Positions 1 to 5,843 of a DNA stretch of 5,903 nt are shown here, in pieces (within the stretch, counting starts at the first letter, position 1; each line of letters opens with the position of its first letter). A program made the position numbers and the translations under genes. Source of the DNA: CAZPWQ01 sp964590495 (GTDB lineage Bacteria > Bacteroidota > Rhodothermia > Balneolales > Balneolaceae); contig CAZPWQ010000174.1 of NCBI GenBank assembly GCA_964590495.1, positions 1 to 5,903 of the forward strand, in the 5' to 3' direction. The notes beneath the pieces are model-generated. The model ran no database searches. It saw only the letters and a list, made by a program, of their open reading frames with translations, and was not told the DNA's origin.

Positions 1-9
1 AAGAAAATT

Positions 10-93
10 GCCCGGGTGGCGGAATTGGTAGACGCGCCGGATTCAAAATCCGGTGATGGCAACATCGTAGGGGTTCAAGTCCCCTCCCGGGTA
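10..93 (+). tRNA. tRNA-Leu (anticodon CAA)
   Basis: Complete class II tRNA that decodes the UUG leucine codon. The acceptor stem pairs GCCCGGG (10-16) with CCCGGGT (86-92), closing with one G-U pair. The anticodon stem CCGGA/TCCGG (37-41/49-53) encloses loop TTCAAAA, with anticodon CAA at 44-46. A long variable arm GATG-gcaa-CATC (55-66), expected of tRNA-Leu, follows. The T arm is AGGGG-TTCAAGT-CCCCT (69-85). The discriminator base is A93, as leucine tRNAs require. The next bases are CAA, so the terminal CCA is not encoded and must be added after transcription. Only 9 bases precede the gene, so its promoter, or an upstream tRNA in a cluster, lies outside the window. Confidence 0.97.
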
Positions 94-104
94 CAAAATA
101 GATA

Positions 105-132
105 TGAGATGTGAGATTTGAGTCTTGAGTCT
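105..132. repeat. Four tandem heptamers, consensus TGAGNNK
   Basis: Four in-phase 7-base units follow each other: TGAGATG, TGAGATT, TGAGTCT, TGAGTCT. They start 11 bases after the tRNA and run into a pyrimidine tract (132-148) ending in six T residues. The array has no open frame and no self-complementarity. It may be one copy of a dispersed intergenic repeat; that is an impression from similar-looking tracts in Bacteroidota-like genomes, not something the window can prove. The T-rich end could also help end the tRNA transcript. Confidence 0.6.
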
Positions 133-154
133 GTTTCTTTTCTTTTTTAAGTAT

Positions 155-177
155 GTGGGACGAGAAACCTGTCCCAT
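155..177 (+). terminator. Possible weak terminator hairpin after tRNA-Leu
   Basis: TGGGAC (156-161) pairs with GTCCCA (171-176), extended by a G-T wobble pair (155/177), around a 9-base loop. The sequence after it is T-rich (TTGCTTTTCTAT) but is not an unbroken T run. It is placed where a tRNA transcript would be expected to end. The preceding T-rich tract at 134-148 could do the same job alone. Confidence 0.35.
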
Positions 178-200
178 TGCTTTTCTATCGGGAAATCCAC

Positions 201-209
201 CCCGGGTAC
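201..209. repeat. Partial copy of tRNA-Leu 3' end (possible degraded att site)
   Basis: CCCGGGTAC at 201-209 repeats exactly the last acceptor-stem bases, discriminator and next base of the tRNA gene (86-94). With a one-base gap, weaker similarity reaches back into the T arm: ATCC-C at 194-200 against the AGTCCCC region of the tRNA. Tyrosine recombinases often integrate into tRNA 3' ends and leave such duplicated ends. No integrase gene is in the window and the exact match is short, so this may be chance or a decayed remnant. Confidence 0.3.
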
Positions 210-210
210 T

Positions 211-246
211 ATAAGTCTTGTAAACCATTGTTTTTACAGGGCTTAT
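211..246. terminator. 14-bp hairpin, probable terminator or stable RNA structure
   Basis: ATAAGTCTTGTAAA (211-224) and TTTACAGGGCTTAT (233-246) form a continuous 14-pair stem in + strand RNA, with two G-U pairs, around an 8-base loop. The bases after it are TTTATGG, a short T run only. It is the strongest secondary structure in the left spacer. It could terminate read-through from the tRNA side. It also lies downstream of the large minus-strand gene, but about 410 bases beyond that gene's stop, so a role there is less likely. On the minus strand the two wobble pairs become A-C mismatches, so + strand action is favoured. Confidence 0.4.
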
Positions 247-655
247 TTTATGGTAAAACATAGGTCAAACAAACTCCCGAAAATTACCTTAAAATCCTCT
301 CCTTCTTCTATTAATCCCTCTGATTCACATGATCAAAAAACTTGGTTCACCGTAATTATCTTTTAAATTTTTTTCCAAAATGACAGCTCAAAATGCTCAA
401 TACCATCCTTAATCGACAGTTTTAACTCGCAACTAATCTTGAAAAATCAGAGTCTGCAGAAGTATTAAGAAGATAGTTATCGAACAGCATCGTGATGAAT
501 TAGTTTTGTATTTCGGTAGTTTTTTATCGACTGTATACGCAAAGAACTATACCTAACCTGTGCATCCAATGTGCACAGTACCAAACTCTTTTAATGCCAA
601 ATAATTTCAATGGGATTAGCTATTTAGCCGCTTTTCAGCACTGCTTACAGATGAA
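247..655. other. AT-rich spacer without a convincing gene
   Basis: About 400 bases lie between the hairpin at 211-246 and the end of the large minus-strand gene. No open frame with a credible start and ribosome binding site is visible. Two short minus-strand stretches stay open: 22 codons at 422-490 from an ATG, and 27 codons ending at 363 without a start. They are in different frames, lack recognisable motifs, and might be decayed coding sequence. The only structured element noticed is the inverted repeat at 558-578. Confidence 0.5.
558..578. repeat. Inverted repeat CTGTGCA-N7-TGCACAG
   Basis: Two perfect 7-base arms (558-564 and 572-578) flank a 7-base spacer. It lies about 80 bases beyond the stop of the minus-strand R-subunit gene, so it may mark the 3' end of that transcript. 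On the minus strand no T run follows, so it is not a classical intrinsic terminator. A protein-binding dyad is the alternative. Confidence 0.35.
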
Positions 656-3600
656 TCAACCAACCCTCACCTCATTCAACTCCTCTACTTTCTCAATTAG
701 CATGTCAATCACGTTATCCCTGTCGCTGAAAACACCTTCAATTCCATCTTCATCGATGAAATCAAACGGGGGTTCATACAAATTCGCTACATCCAGGTGG
801 CCTTTTTCGGTGTAGAACTCAATCATCTGTTCAATGAACTGGATCTGAGTTGCGCTCAGCCGTTTATCCCGCAAAAACTCTTCGAACTGTTGAATCACTG
901 CTTTGCGTTCTAAACCCGAAATGGATCGTACAAATTTAATCAGCTCCATCTCTTCGCCGATCAGTTCGTGAAACTCCTCTCTGCTTATGCCCGGATCGGA
1001 CTCCAGCAGAAACTGTTCGAGTGACTCAATATCTTTATCCGTGAGTGGTTTCGCTTTGCGGATCTTTTCAATCACAAGATGATTGCCGTGCTCTTCGATA
1101 AATTTACGGATTTTTCGCAGGTAACGGTCTTTATTGATTGCCGGTTCAGCAGCCACTGAATCTTCAATCTCAACGTCGCCAAATTCATCTTCAAAATCGG
1201 TATAGACAGGCGCCCTGCTTTTCTTCTCAATCAAATGCATCAGATCACGCAATTGCCTGCGAATCTCATCGATATCGGTTGACTTGGGAGATTCCCAAAA
1301 GGTGTCACTGATCACCTTCTCAACAGATGGCAACACGTTTTTTATCGCAGGAATATGTCTTTTTGAGTAGAGATGCTCACCCATCTCCATCGCAATCTCT
1401 TTGGTTTTCTTTTCCTGCAGAACCCCGTCCGTCACTTCATGCTGAAGCGTAAGCATCAACAGATCGAACCGCCGGGTCATCTCGTCCTCTTCGATATCTG
1501 CTGGGATTAGTTCGGCAAGTTCACGAACGATTTCGTTTCGCTCCTGCGCCTGCAGATGCTCCCACACCGCCCGTTCTGAGAGTTTATCCACCAGTCTGAG
1601 TTTGGGCCGGACCTGCACGCTTTGACGCTCCAGATTGGATACCTGTTGGTGAAGCAGATCCAGAAGCTCTGTTCGATACGCCTGAAGGTCTTCCTCGCGG
1701 TTGTACGGCTCGTTGGTCAGCTTCGCTGTTAGCACCAGACGCTTTTCAAAAATCTTGGCTGTTACCGAGGCCTGTGCAGTCGTGTCGTACCCATCCGGAT
1801 TTTGCTCGAAAAACTCGAAGTTTCCGCAATAGTCGAAGATCAAAAAGTGCTGTTTGTCTCGGCCGGGACCGAACAAATCGGGACGTAAACGCGTACCCCT
1901 GCCAATCATCTGATGAAATTTCGCTTTAGACCGCACCGGTTTGAAAAAGACCAGGTTCACGCAGTCGGGCGCGTCAATTCCGGTATCCATCATATCTACC
2001 GAAATGGCCACGTTTGGTTTTTTCTCCGGCAGGCAGAATTTTTCCACCAGGTCCTGCGCCTGCTCAATCCTATTGTCGATCACCTGTGCGAACTTGCCCC
2101 TTAAATGAGGATAATTCGCATCAAACACCTCCTGGATAAAGACGGCGTGGCGATGATTTTTGGCAAAGATGATGGTATCTCCCAGCCGGTCGCCTCCTTC
2201 CACTTTGACCCCGTGTTCCATCAGCTGCTTCAGCACTTTCTCCACGGTATCCTCATTGAATAGCCAGGCGTTCAGCTTGCCGGGATCGATGTGATCGGGA
2301 ACCCTACCGGTTTCGTCATCGGCCAGCAGGTCATCGTACTGCTTTTTCTCCTCTTCACTCAGGTCGGAATATTTAATTCCCTCCGTCAGAAATTTTCCCA
2401 GAACCGAGATCGTTTTGGGTGGAACGAGAAACCCGTCTTTAACCGCCTCTTTCAAGCCGTAGGCGAATGTGGGATTTCCCTGCTCGGCGTTGAACAGGTT
2501 GTAGGTGTCGTGATCCACATCTTCTTTTGGCGTGGCCGTCAGCCCGAGTAGAAGTGAATCAAAATAGTCGAAGATTGCCTGGTATTTGTTATAGACGCTG
2601 CGGTGGGCTTCGTCAATTATCACCAGGTCAAAGTGGCCGGGATCAAATTTTCGTTTTCCTTCTTCGAGATTTTCGATTTGATTCAGCATCGTCGGGTAGG
2701 TACTGAATACAATCCGGGCCGCATCATCATTTTTCTCATCCACCAGGTTTACAATCGGGATCTCCGGCAAAAGCTCAGCAAAATTCCTGTAGGCCTGTTT
2801 TACCAACGCGTTGCGATCGGCGAGGAATAGAATTCGTTTCGCCCACTTCTTACGAAGCAACATATCACATATAGAGATCGCCGTTCTTGTTTTTCCGGTT
2901 CCGGTGGCCATTACCAGCAGTGCCCTGCGATGACCTTCATCAAACCGCTCGCCCACTCTGCGAATAGCCGATACCTGGTAATACCTTCCTGAAATGTCTT
3001 CGTTAATCTCTGCCAGCTTCAGCGACTCTTTTTCGCGCCGCTGGAAAAAGAGTTTCTGCAGACTCTCTTTGGTATAAAATCCCAGTACCTTTCGCGGGGG
3101 ATAGGCCTCGTCATCCCAAATCCAGTTTTCGTAGCCGTTGCTTAAAAAGATGACAGGCCGCACATTAAATTCTTTCTCCAGGCAGTCGGCGTACAGCTCT
3201 GCCTGGTGCTTTCCCTGGTCATACCCTCTCGTGGTTCGTTTGGCTTCCACCAGCGCAATTGGTTTGCCGTTATCGTCCCACAGAACATAATCCACGTAGC
3301 CAGTGCCGGACAAATTAGGCAAGCCGCTTACCTTATATTCCCGCACATTCCGGTCCGCGGGATTCCAGCCACTCTCCCGTAGCATCACATCGATCAGGAG
3401 TTCGCGGGTTTGCGCCTCATTGTAGTCGTGATAGTCGGCAAACTTGCGGGTTTGCAGGCGCATCTGTTTGATTTCGCGATTGCGCTGCGCCAGGGATTCA
3501 TCCTTCTCCTCTACGGACTGTTGCAGGCACCTTAACTCCTCCGCCCGCTCTTCCATCTGCTGCTGAAGCCTGTTGAGCTCCTCCGGATCAACCGATGGCT

Positions 3601-4036
3601 GCGCGCTGACATCCGGAACCAATTCTGCACTGAATGTGTGATCCTCAATCTGCTGATCCTCCCACCGGTAGGTCTTGTAGAGCCAGTACAGCACATGAAA
3701 CACCTCTTCGCAGATCGCCATCGCCTGGGTTTCCGGAACACGCTTGCCATCATGAAGGGCGTTGTTCCCCGCCCGGCGGATCATGTTAATCTTTTCATAG
3801 ATCGTATATCCGATGATTTTTTTGAACTCGATCTCATTGGTGATGTTGTAAAGAGAGGTGTCGAACGGTATCTCCAGATCTTCATCGTTCTCATACATCC
3901 AGAGAACAACCTGTTCGATCAGGTTTCGGGCACGGCCACACGCAGATTTCGGATCAAACCGCACCAGCTTTTCCACGGCCTTTGCATCATCTGCAAATTC
4001 AGGCCAGTCGTCTGTAAGAAATTGGAAATTGGTCAT
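656..4036 (-). CDS. hsdR: Type I restriction R subunit (EcoEI-like), DUF4145/HEPN-nuclease-helicase, standing alone
   Basis: ATP-driven DNA translocase and endonuclease subunit of type I restriction, 1126 residues, normal length and uninterrupted. Visible from the N terminus: a DUF4145 domain (about 5-125) with R88-X6-H95; a charged coiled coil (about 150-198); a PD-(D/E)XK nuclease with D249, E264-A-K266 and the HsdR-type QxxxY motif (Q278-Y282); an SF2 helicase with Walker A ATGTGKT (377-383), DEAH (475-478), TATP (500-503) and motif VI around GRGTR (712-716); and a helical C-terminal region (about 960-1110) placed like the EcoEI R C-terminal domain. The MTNFQFL start fits the usual N terminus of this family; AAGGA lies only 3 bases upstream. 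In the family, HsdM and HsdS give specificity and protection, but neither is in the window. GC content is well above that of its right-hand neighbours. The family call is firm; restriction activity here is uncertain. Confidence 0.93.
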   Translation of the reverse strand: MTNFQFLTDDWPEFADDAKAVEKLVRFDPKSACGRARNLIEQVVLWMYENDEDLEIPFDTSLYNITNEIEFKKIIGYTIYEKINMIRRAGNNALHDGKRVPETQAMAICEEVFHVLYWLYKTYRWEDQQIEDHTFSAELVPDVSAQPSVDPEELNRLQQQMEERAEELRCLQQSVEEKDESLAQRNREIKQMRLQTRKFADYHDYNEAQTRELLIDVMLRESGWNPADRNVREYKVSGLPNLSGTGYVDYVLWDDNGKPIALVEAKRTTRGYDQGKHQAELYADCLEKEFNVRPVIFLSNGYENWIWDDEAYPPRKVLGFYTKESLQKLFFQRREKESLKLAEINEDISGRYYQVSAIRRVGERFDEGHRRALLVMATGTGKTRTAISICDMLLRKKWAKRILFLADRNALVKQAYRNFAELLPEIPIVNLVDEKNDDAARIVFSTYPTMLNQIENLEEGKRKFDPGHFDLVIIDEAHRSVYNKYQAIFDYFDSLLLGLTATPKEDVDHDTYNLFNAEQGNPTFAYGLKEAVKDGFLVPPKTISVLGKFLTEGIKYSDLSEEEKKQYDDLLADDETGRVPDHIDPGKLNAWLFNEDTVEKVLKQLMEHGVKVEGGDRLGDTIIFAKNHRHAVFIQEVFDANYPHLRGKFAQVIDNRIEQAQDLVEKFCLPEKKPNVAISVDMMDTGIDAPDCVNLVFFKPVRSKAKFHQMIGRGTRLRPDLFGPGRDKQHFLIFDYCGNFEFFEQNPDGYDTTAQASVTAKIFEKRLVLTAKLTNEPYNREEDLQAYRTELLDLLHQQVSNLERQSVQVRPKLRLVDKLSERAVWEHLQAQERNEIVRELAELIPADIEEDEMTRRFDLLMLTLQHEVTDGVLQEKKTKEIAMEMGEHLYSKRHIPAIKNVLPSVEKVISDTFWESPKSTDIDEIRRQLRDLMHLIEKKSRAPVYTDFEDEFGDVEIEDSVAAEPAINKDRYLRKIRKFIEEHGNHLVIEKIRKAKPLTDKDIESLEQFLLESDPGISREEFHELIGEEMELIKFVRSISGLERKAVIQQFEEFLRDKRLSATQIQFIEQMIEFYTEKGHLDVANLYEPPFDFIDEDGIEGVFSDRDNVIDMLIEKVEELNEVRVG

Positions 4037-4155
4037 GTATCCTTGATGATATTACGTAGTTGCACCCAATATGTGAAAAATCGATGAATTCTTTATATAG
4101 AAATCAGATAACTAAAGAAAAAGGTGATTTCTTTACATGATTATAGTTTGAAACG

Positions 4156-4204
4156 GGGGGTTACTATGTTCTAATAACGATATAGTATAATTTCACCCCT
4201 TTTT
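4156..4204 (+). terminator. Terminator-like hairpin with no gene in front of it
   Basis: On the + strand GGGGT (4157-4161) pairs with ACCCC (4195-4199), and the adjoining TACTAT (4162-4167) pairs with ATAGTA (4182-4187). There is a 7-base one-sided bulge and a 14-base loop, and five T residues (4200-4204) follow. The shape resembles an intrinsic terminator, but no + strand coding region lies upstream in this gap. It could end an unannotated small RNA or antisense transcript coming from hsdR. The bulge makes the structure imperfect. Confidence 0.3.
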
Positions 4205-4243
4205 AGACCTCAGTTTGATGATTAATAAATTCTTCAAAGCTTC

Positions 4244-4260
4244 CAGGATTTTATATCCTG
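4244..4260. repeat. Small dyad CAGGAT-N5-ATCCTG
   Basis: Perfect 6-base arms (4244-4249 and 4255-4260) surround a 5-base spacer, with TT/AA extending the symmetry after one mismatch. It lies about 20 bases upstream of the candidate -35 box at 4282, a position suitable for a regulator binding site. Such short dyads are not rare in AT-rich DNA. Confidence 0.25.
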
Positions 4261-4281
4261 AAATAAACCACGATTTGTTTC

Positions 4282-4312
4282 TTGACTTTTGTGCTTGGTA
4301 GTTTTATTTAAT
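4282..4312 (+). promoter_or_regulatory. Candidate promoter for the RDD gene
   Basis: TTGACT (4282-4287) resembles a -35 box, and TTTAAT (4307-4312) is one base from the TATAAT consensus, but the spacer is 19 bases, longer than ideal. Transcription from it would give a leader of roughly 110 bases containing the dyad at 4358-4398. If the organism belongs to Bacteroidota its main sigma factor prefers other boxes, so this is tentative. Confidence 0.22.
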
Positions 4313-4357
4313 AATAGATTATGAGATATATGATTTATTTCAAATTCAATTAAACTT

Positions 4358-4398
4358 TAAACTTGTGCTAAATAGATTTCTGCAGTGATACAAGTTTA
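4358..4398. repeat. 9-base inverted repeat in the leader of the RDD gene
   Basis: TAAACTTGT (4358-4366) and ACAAGTTTA (4390-4398) are perfect inverse copies 23 bases apart. The pair ends 34 bases before the ATG of the RDD gene. The centre-to-centre distance, about three helical turns, would suit a dimeric regulator; the same arms could form a stem in the leader RNA. A related TTAAACTT occurs at 4350-4357 and 4406-4413. Confidence 0.3.
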
Positions 4399-4432
4399 TT
4401 GAATCTTAAACTTAATATAAACGGGGTACAAT

Positions 4433-4918
4433 ATGACTTGTCAAACATGCCAAAAAGAAGTTACACCAAACTCATTTTTTTGCGTGTGGTGTGACGCATT
4501 CATACCTACACCAGGTAAAGGAAAAAAAGCAAATTTATTTACTCGCTGGTTTGCACTTGTAATTGACCCACTAATTGCTATTGCTCTATATTTTATTGCT
4601 CTTGCAATTTTTGGTAGTATTAATGAAGAATTGGGTGTAACCTCAGCTATACTATTCCCATTATTATACTTTGTATGGTATTTAACATTATTTCGTAAAG
4701 GATTCACACCGGGTAAATTACTCTTGGGACTACAAGTTGTGAATCATCAGTCCGGCGATATACCAGGTTTTGGAAAGATGTTTGTAAGAGAAATTGTTGG
4801 CAGATTTTTAAGCGGACTTTTCTTGGGAATTGGATATATCTGGGCTTTATTTGATAATAACTCGCAAGCCTGGCACGATAAATTGGCAGGTACAGTGGTC
4901 ATAAAAAAAGCTAAATAA
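4433..4918 (+). CDS. Zinc-ribbon RDD family membrane protein
   Basis: 161-residue inner-membrane protein of unknown exact role. The N terminus carries two CxxC pairs (C3/C6 and C17/C20), a short zinc-ribbon-like knuckle expected to face the cytoplasm. The RDD domain follows, with R38 and D45 at the start of the first membrane segment (about 39-60), a second segment (about 69-87), an FTPGK motif (91-95) typical of RDD loops, a third segment (about 123-140), and the closing WHDK-x3-T stretch with D149. Some RDD proteins have been linked to ion transport or stress, but most are uncharacterised, and no substrate can be inferred here. The ATG follows GGGG (4423-4426) by 6 bases, a weak ribosome binding site. 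It is low in GC and has no close operon partner. The family assignment is confident. Confidence 0.9.
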   Translation: MTCQTCQKEVTPNSFFCVWCDAFIPTPGKGKKANLFTRWFALVIDPLIAIALYFIALAIFGSINEELGVTSAILFPLLYFVWYLTLFRKGFTPGKLLLGLQVVNHQSGDIPGFGKMFVREIVGRFLSGLFLGIGYIWALFDNNSQAWHDKLAGTVVIKKAK

Positions 4919-4966
4919 TTTTGTTATTAGTTAGACTTATTCATTCATAATAGAGGGGATTATGAG

Positions 4967-4989
4967 GATATGAATTTATCGTTCATATC
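4967..4989. terminator. Inverted repeat downstream of the RDD gene
   Basis: GATATGAA (4967-4974) and TTCATATC (4982-4989) form a perfect 8-pair stem with a 7-base loop, partly extended by wobble and A-T pairs on the outside. It begins 48 bases after the RDD stop codon. No T run follows, so it may be a weak or factor-assisted terminator, an mRNA-stabilising 3' hairpin, or an operator for the small reading frame that starts at 5031. Confidence 0.35.
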
Positions 4990-5030
4990 TCTATAGGCAC
5001 ATTATTCACATTAGATCGAAGGATAGCAAT

Positions 5031-5105
5031 ATGTTCTGGGGAAGTACTGCGGAGGGAACAGATTCTGAATCTAAAAAATTCTTTGAATTTTGGGATTTGG
5101 CGTAG
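5031..5105 (+). CDS. Possible 24-residue small protein
   Basis: A short reading frame begins with ATG at 5031 and ends with TAG at 5103-5105. It is notable because GAAGGAT (5018-5024) sits at an ideal 7-base distance, the best Shine-Dalgarno sequence in the window. The peptide starts MFWGSTAEG and ends FFEFWDLA: acidic, aromatic-rich, with no signal peptide or membrane segment. I recognise no family. It may be a real small protein, a leader peptide, or the surviving 5' end of a gene that has decayed, since the following 110 bases hold no continuation. Chance is also possible at this length. Confidence 0.3.
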   Translation: MFWGSTAEGTDSESKKFFEFWDLA

Positions 5106-5169
5106 TATTCAATAAGTATTTTCTAAAATCAAACATGATCTTCAGACCTTAATAAGCGTTGTTATTCGA

Positions 5170-5198
5170 TTTAAATTGTAATATCAACCATATATAAT
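5170..5198 (+). promoter_or_regulatory. Candidate promoter of the lipoprotein gene
   Basis: A perfect TATAAT (5193-5198) is preceded at 17 bases by TTTAAA (5170-5175), which matches 4 of 6 positions of the -35 consensus. Transcription would start near 5205, leaving only about 12 bases before the ATG at 5217, with no visible Shine-Dalgarno sequence. Such boxes also arise by chance in AT-rich DNA. Confidence 0.3.
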
Positions 5199-5216
5199 TA
5201 CCAAAGTCACATCATT

Positions 5217-5690
5217 ATGCTAAGAATTTTTTTAAGTCCTTTTGTTGTTATTTTAATCATGGTGGGATGTGCAGGACCAGAAGCACTTACAGAAAGTGGT
5301 GAAGTTATTCCATCAAATACAAATCGTATTAATATACAGACAGATGATTCATTAAATATTGCTTTTCGAAATTTTGGCAATATTCTACAGATGGAGGGAT
5401 ATTCTATTGAGTCATCAGATCAAGATTTAGGTTCTATAAAGACATCAAAAAAGAATATTCACAGCCACATTATAACTGGTAATGTAGATGCTTCGCTGTA
5501 TGCAACAGTACTAAGTGTAAATAATTCTATCGTGATTCAATTGCGAGGAACTTGCTATTGGGGTGACGAAGGGAGCGGTTCAATTCGCGTCTATGGACAA
5601 GAAAGCTCTCCAATTAGACGCTGTTGGAATGAAATGTATTCAATATCTAAAAAATACGACGACGCAAATTTAGAATTTGATACAAGATAA
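5217..5690 (+). CDS. Small lipoprotein of unknown function
   Basis: 157 residues. The N terminus has one positive residue (R3), a hydrophobic stretch (4-16) and a lipobox-like MVGC ending at C18, so the protein is probably secreted, lipidated on C18 and anchored in a membrane facing the periplasm or outside. Methionine at position -3 of the lipobox is less usual than leucine. The mature part, about 140 residues, looks like a small alpha/beta domain: a helix around 45-60, then a GY-I pattern and a G-x-I-x-T strand near 72-76, resembling the layout of small outer-membrane-associated lipoproteins; this is only an impression. C113 and C136 could form a disulfide. No Shine-Dalgarno sequence is evident before the ATG. 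It is low in GC and separated by about 300 bases from the RDD gene. I do not recognise the family. Confidence 0.75.
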   Translation: MLRIFLSPFVVILIMVGCAGPEALTESGEVIPSNTNRINIQTDDSLNIAFRNFGNILQMEGYSIESSDQDLGSIKTSKKNIHSHIITGNVDASLYATVLSVNNSIVIQLRGTCYWGDEGSGSIRVYGQESSPIRRCWNEMYSISKKYDDANLEFDTR

Positions 5691-5737
5691 ATATCAAATA
5701 TTGTTTTGCAATTATAGTTTGGTACCCTCAGTCAATA

Positions 5738-5768
5738 ATAGCTAGGATTTACCCGGACGGTTAGCTAT
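5738..5768. terminator. Inverted repeat after the lipoprotein gene
   Basis: ATAGCTA (5738-5744) and TAGCTAT (5762-5768) are perfect inverse copies, extended inward by a G-T wobble, around a 15-base loop that contains the GC-rich ACCCGGACGG. It lies 47 bases after the lipoprotein stop and before the next gene, where a terminator is expected. No T run follows, so a regulator-binding dyad is an alternative. Confidence 0.35.
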
Positions 5769-5843
5769 GTGTAACATTCTGAGAATATAACATACACACG
5801 ATTTTATATTTAGGCTGCAAGATACTCTTAAACAAAGAGAGCA

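Larger units (their letters stand above)
4037..4432. promoter_or_regulatory. Divergent intergenic region between hsdR and the RDD gene
   Basis: Almost 400 AT-rich bases with no supported gene separate two divergent starts, so both promoters should lie here. Structures seen include inverted repeat AGAAATCA/TGATTTCT (4099-4106/4125-4132), a terminator-like hairpin (4156-4204), a small dyad (4244-4260) and a 9-base dyad (4358-4398). For the minus-strand gene, AAGGA (complement of 4040-4044) precedes the ATG by just 3 bases. No strong -35/-10 pair was found for that gene by eye. Confidence 0.5.

Noticed and set aside
43..261. 72-codon minus-strand frame overlapping the tRNA
   Set aside because: Its C-terminal half is the antisense of the tRNA-Leu gene, a common source of false genes; the rest crosses the repeat tract and hairpins and has no ribosome binding site.
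363..490. Two short minus-strand open stretches in neighbouring frames (22 codons from ATG at 490; about 27 codons ending at 363)
   Set aside because: They could be a frameshifted gene remnant, but there is no Shine-Dalgarno sequence, no recognisable family and lengths are within chance for AT-rich DNA.
3638..4087. 149-codon + strand frame opposite the start of hsdR, and other frames inside hsdR and the RDD gene
   Set aside because: They lie within strongly supported genes on the opposite strand or in another frame, and have no domain or motif of their own.
4037..4120. Specific -35/-10 promoter for hsdR on the minus strand
   Set aside because: Only weak combinations such as TTTCAC with TAATAT at 18 bases were found; none is good enough to call.
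4140..5721. 11-base direct repeat ATTATAGTTTG at 4140-4150 and 5711-5721 as possible element ends
   Set aside because: It is AT-rich, its flanks do not match, and an 11-base match is expected by chance among the AT-rich spacers; no transposase or integrase lies between.
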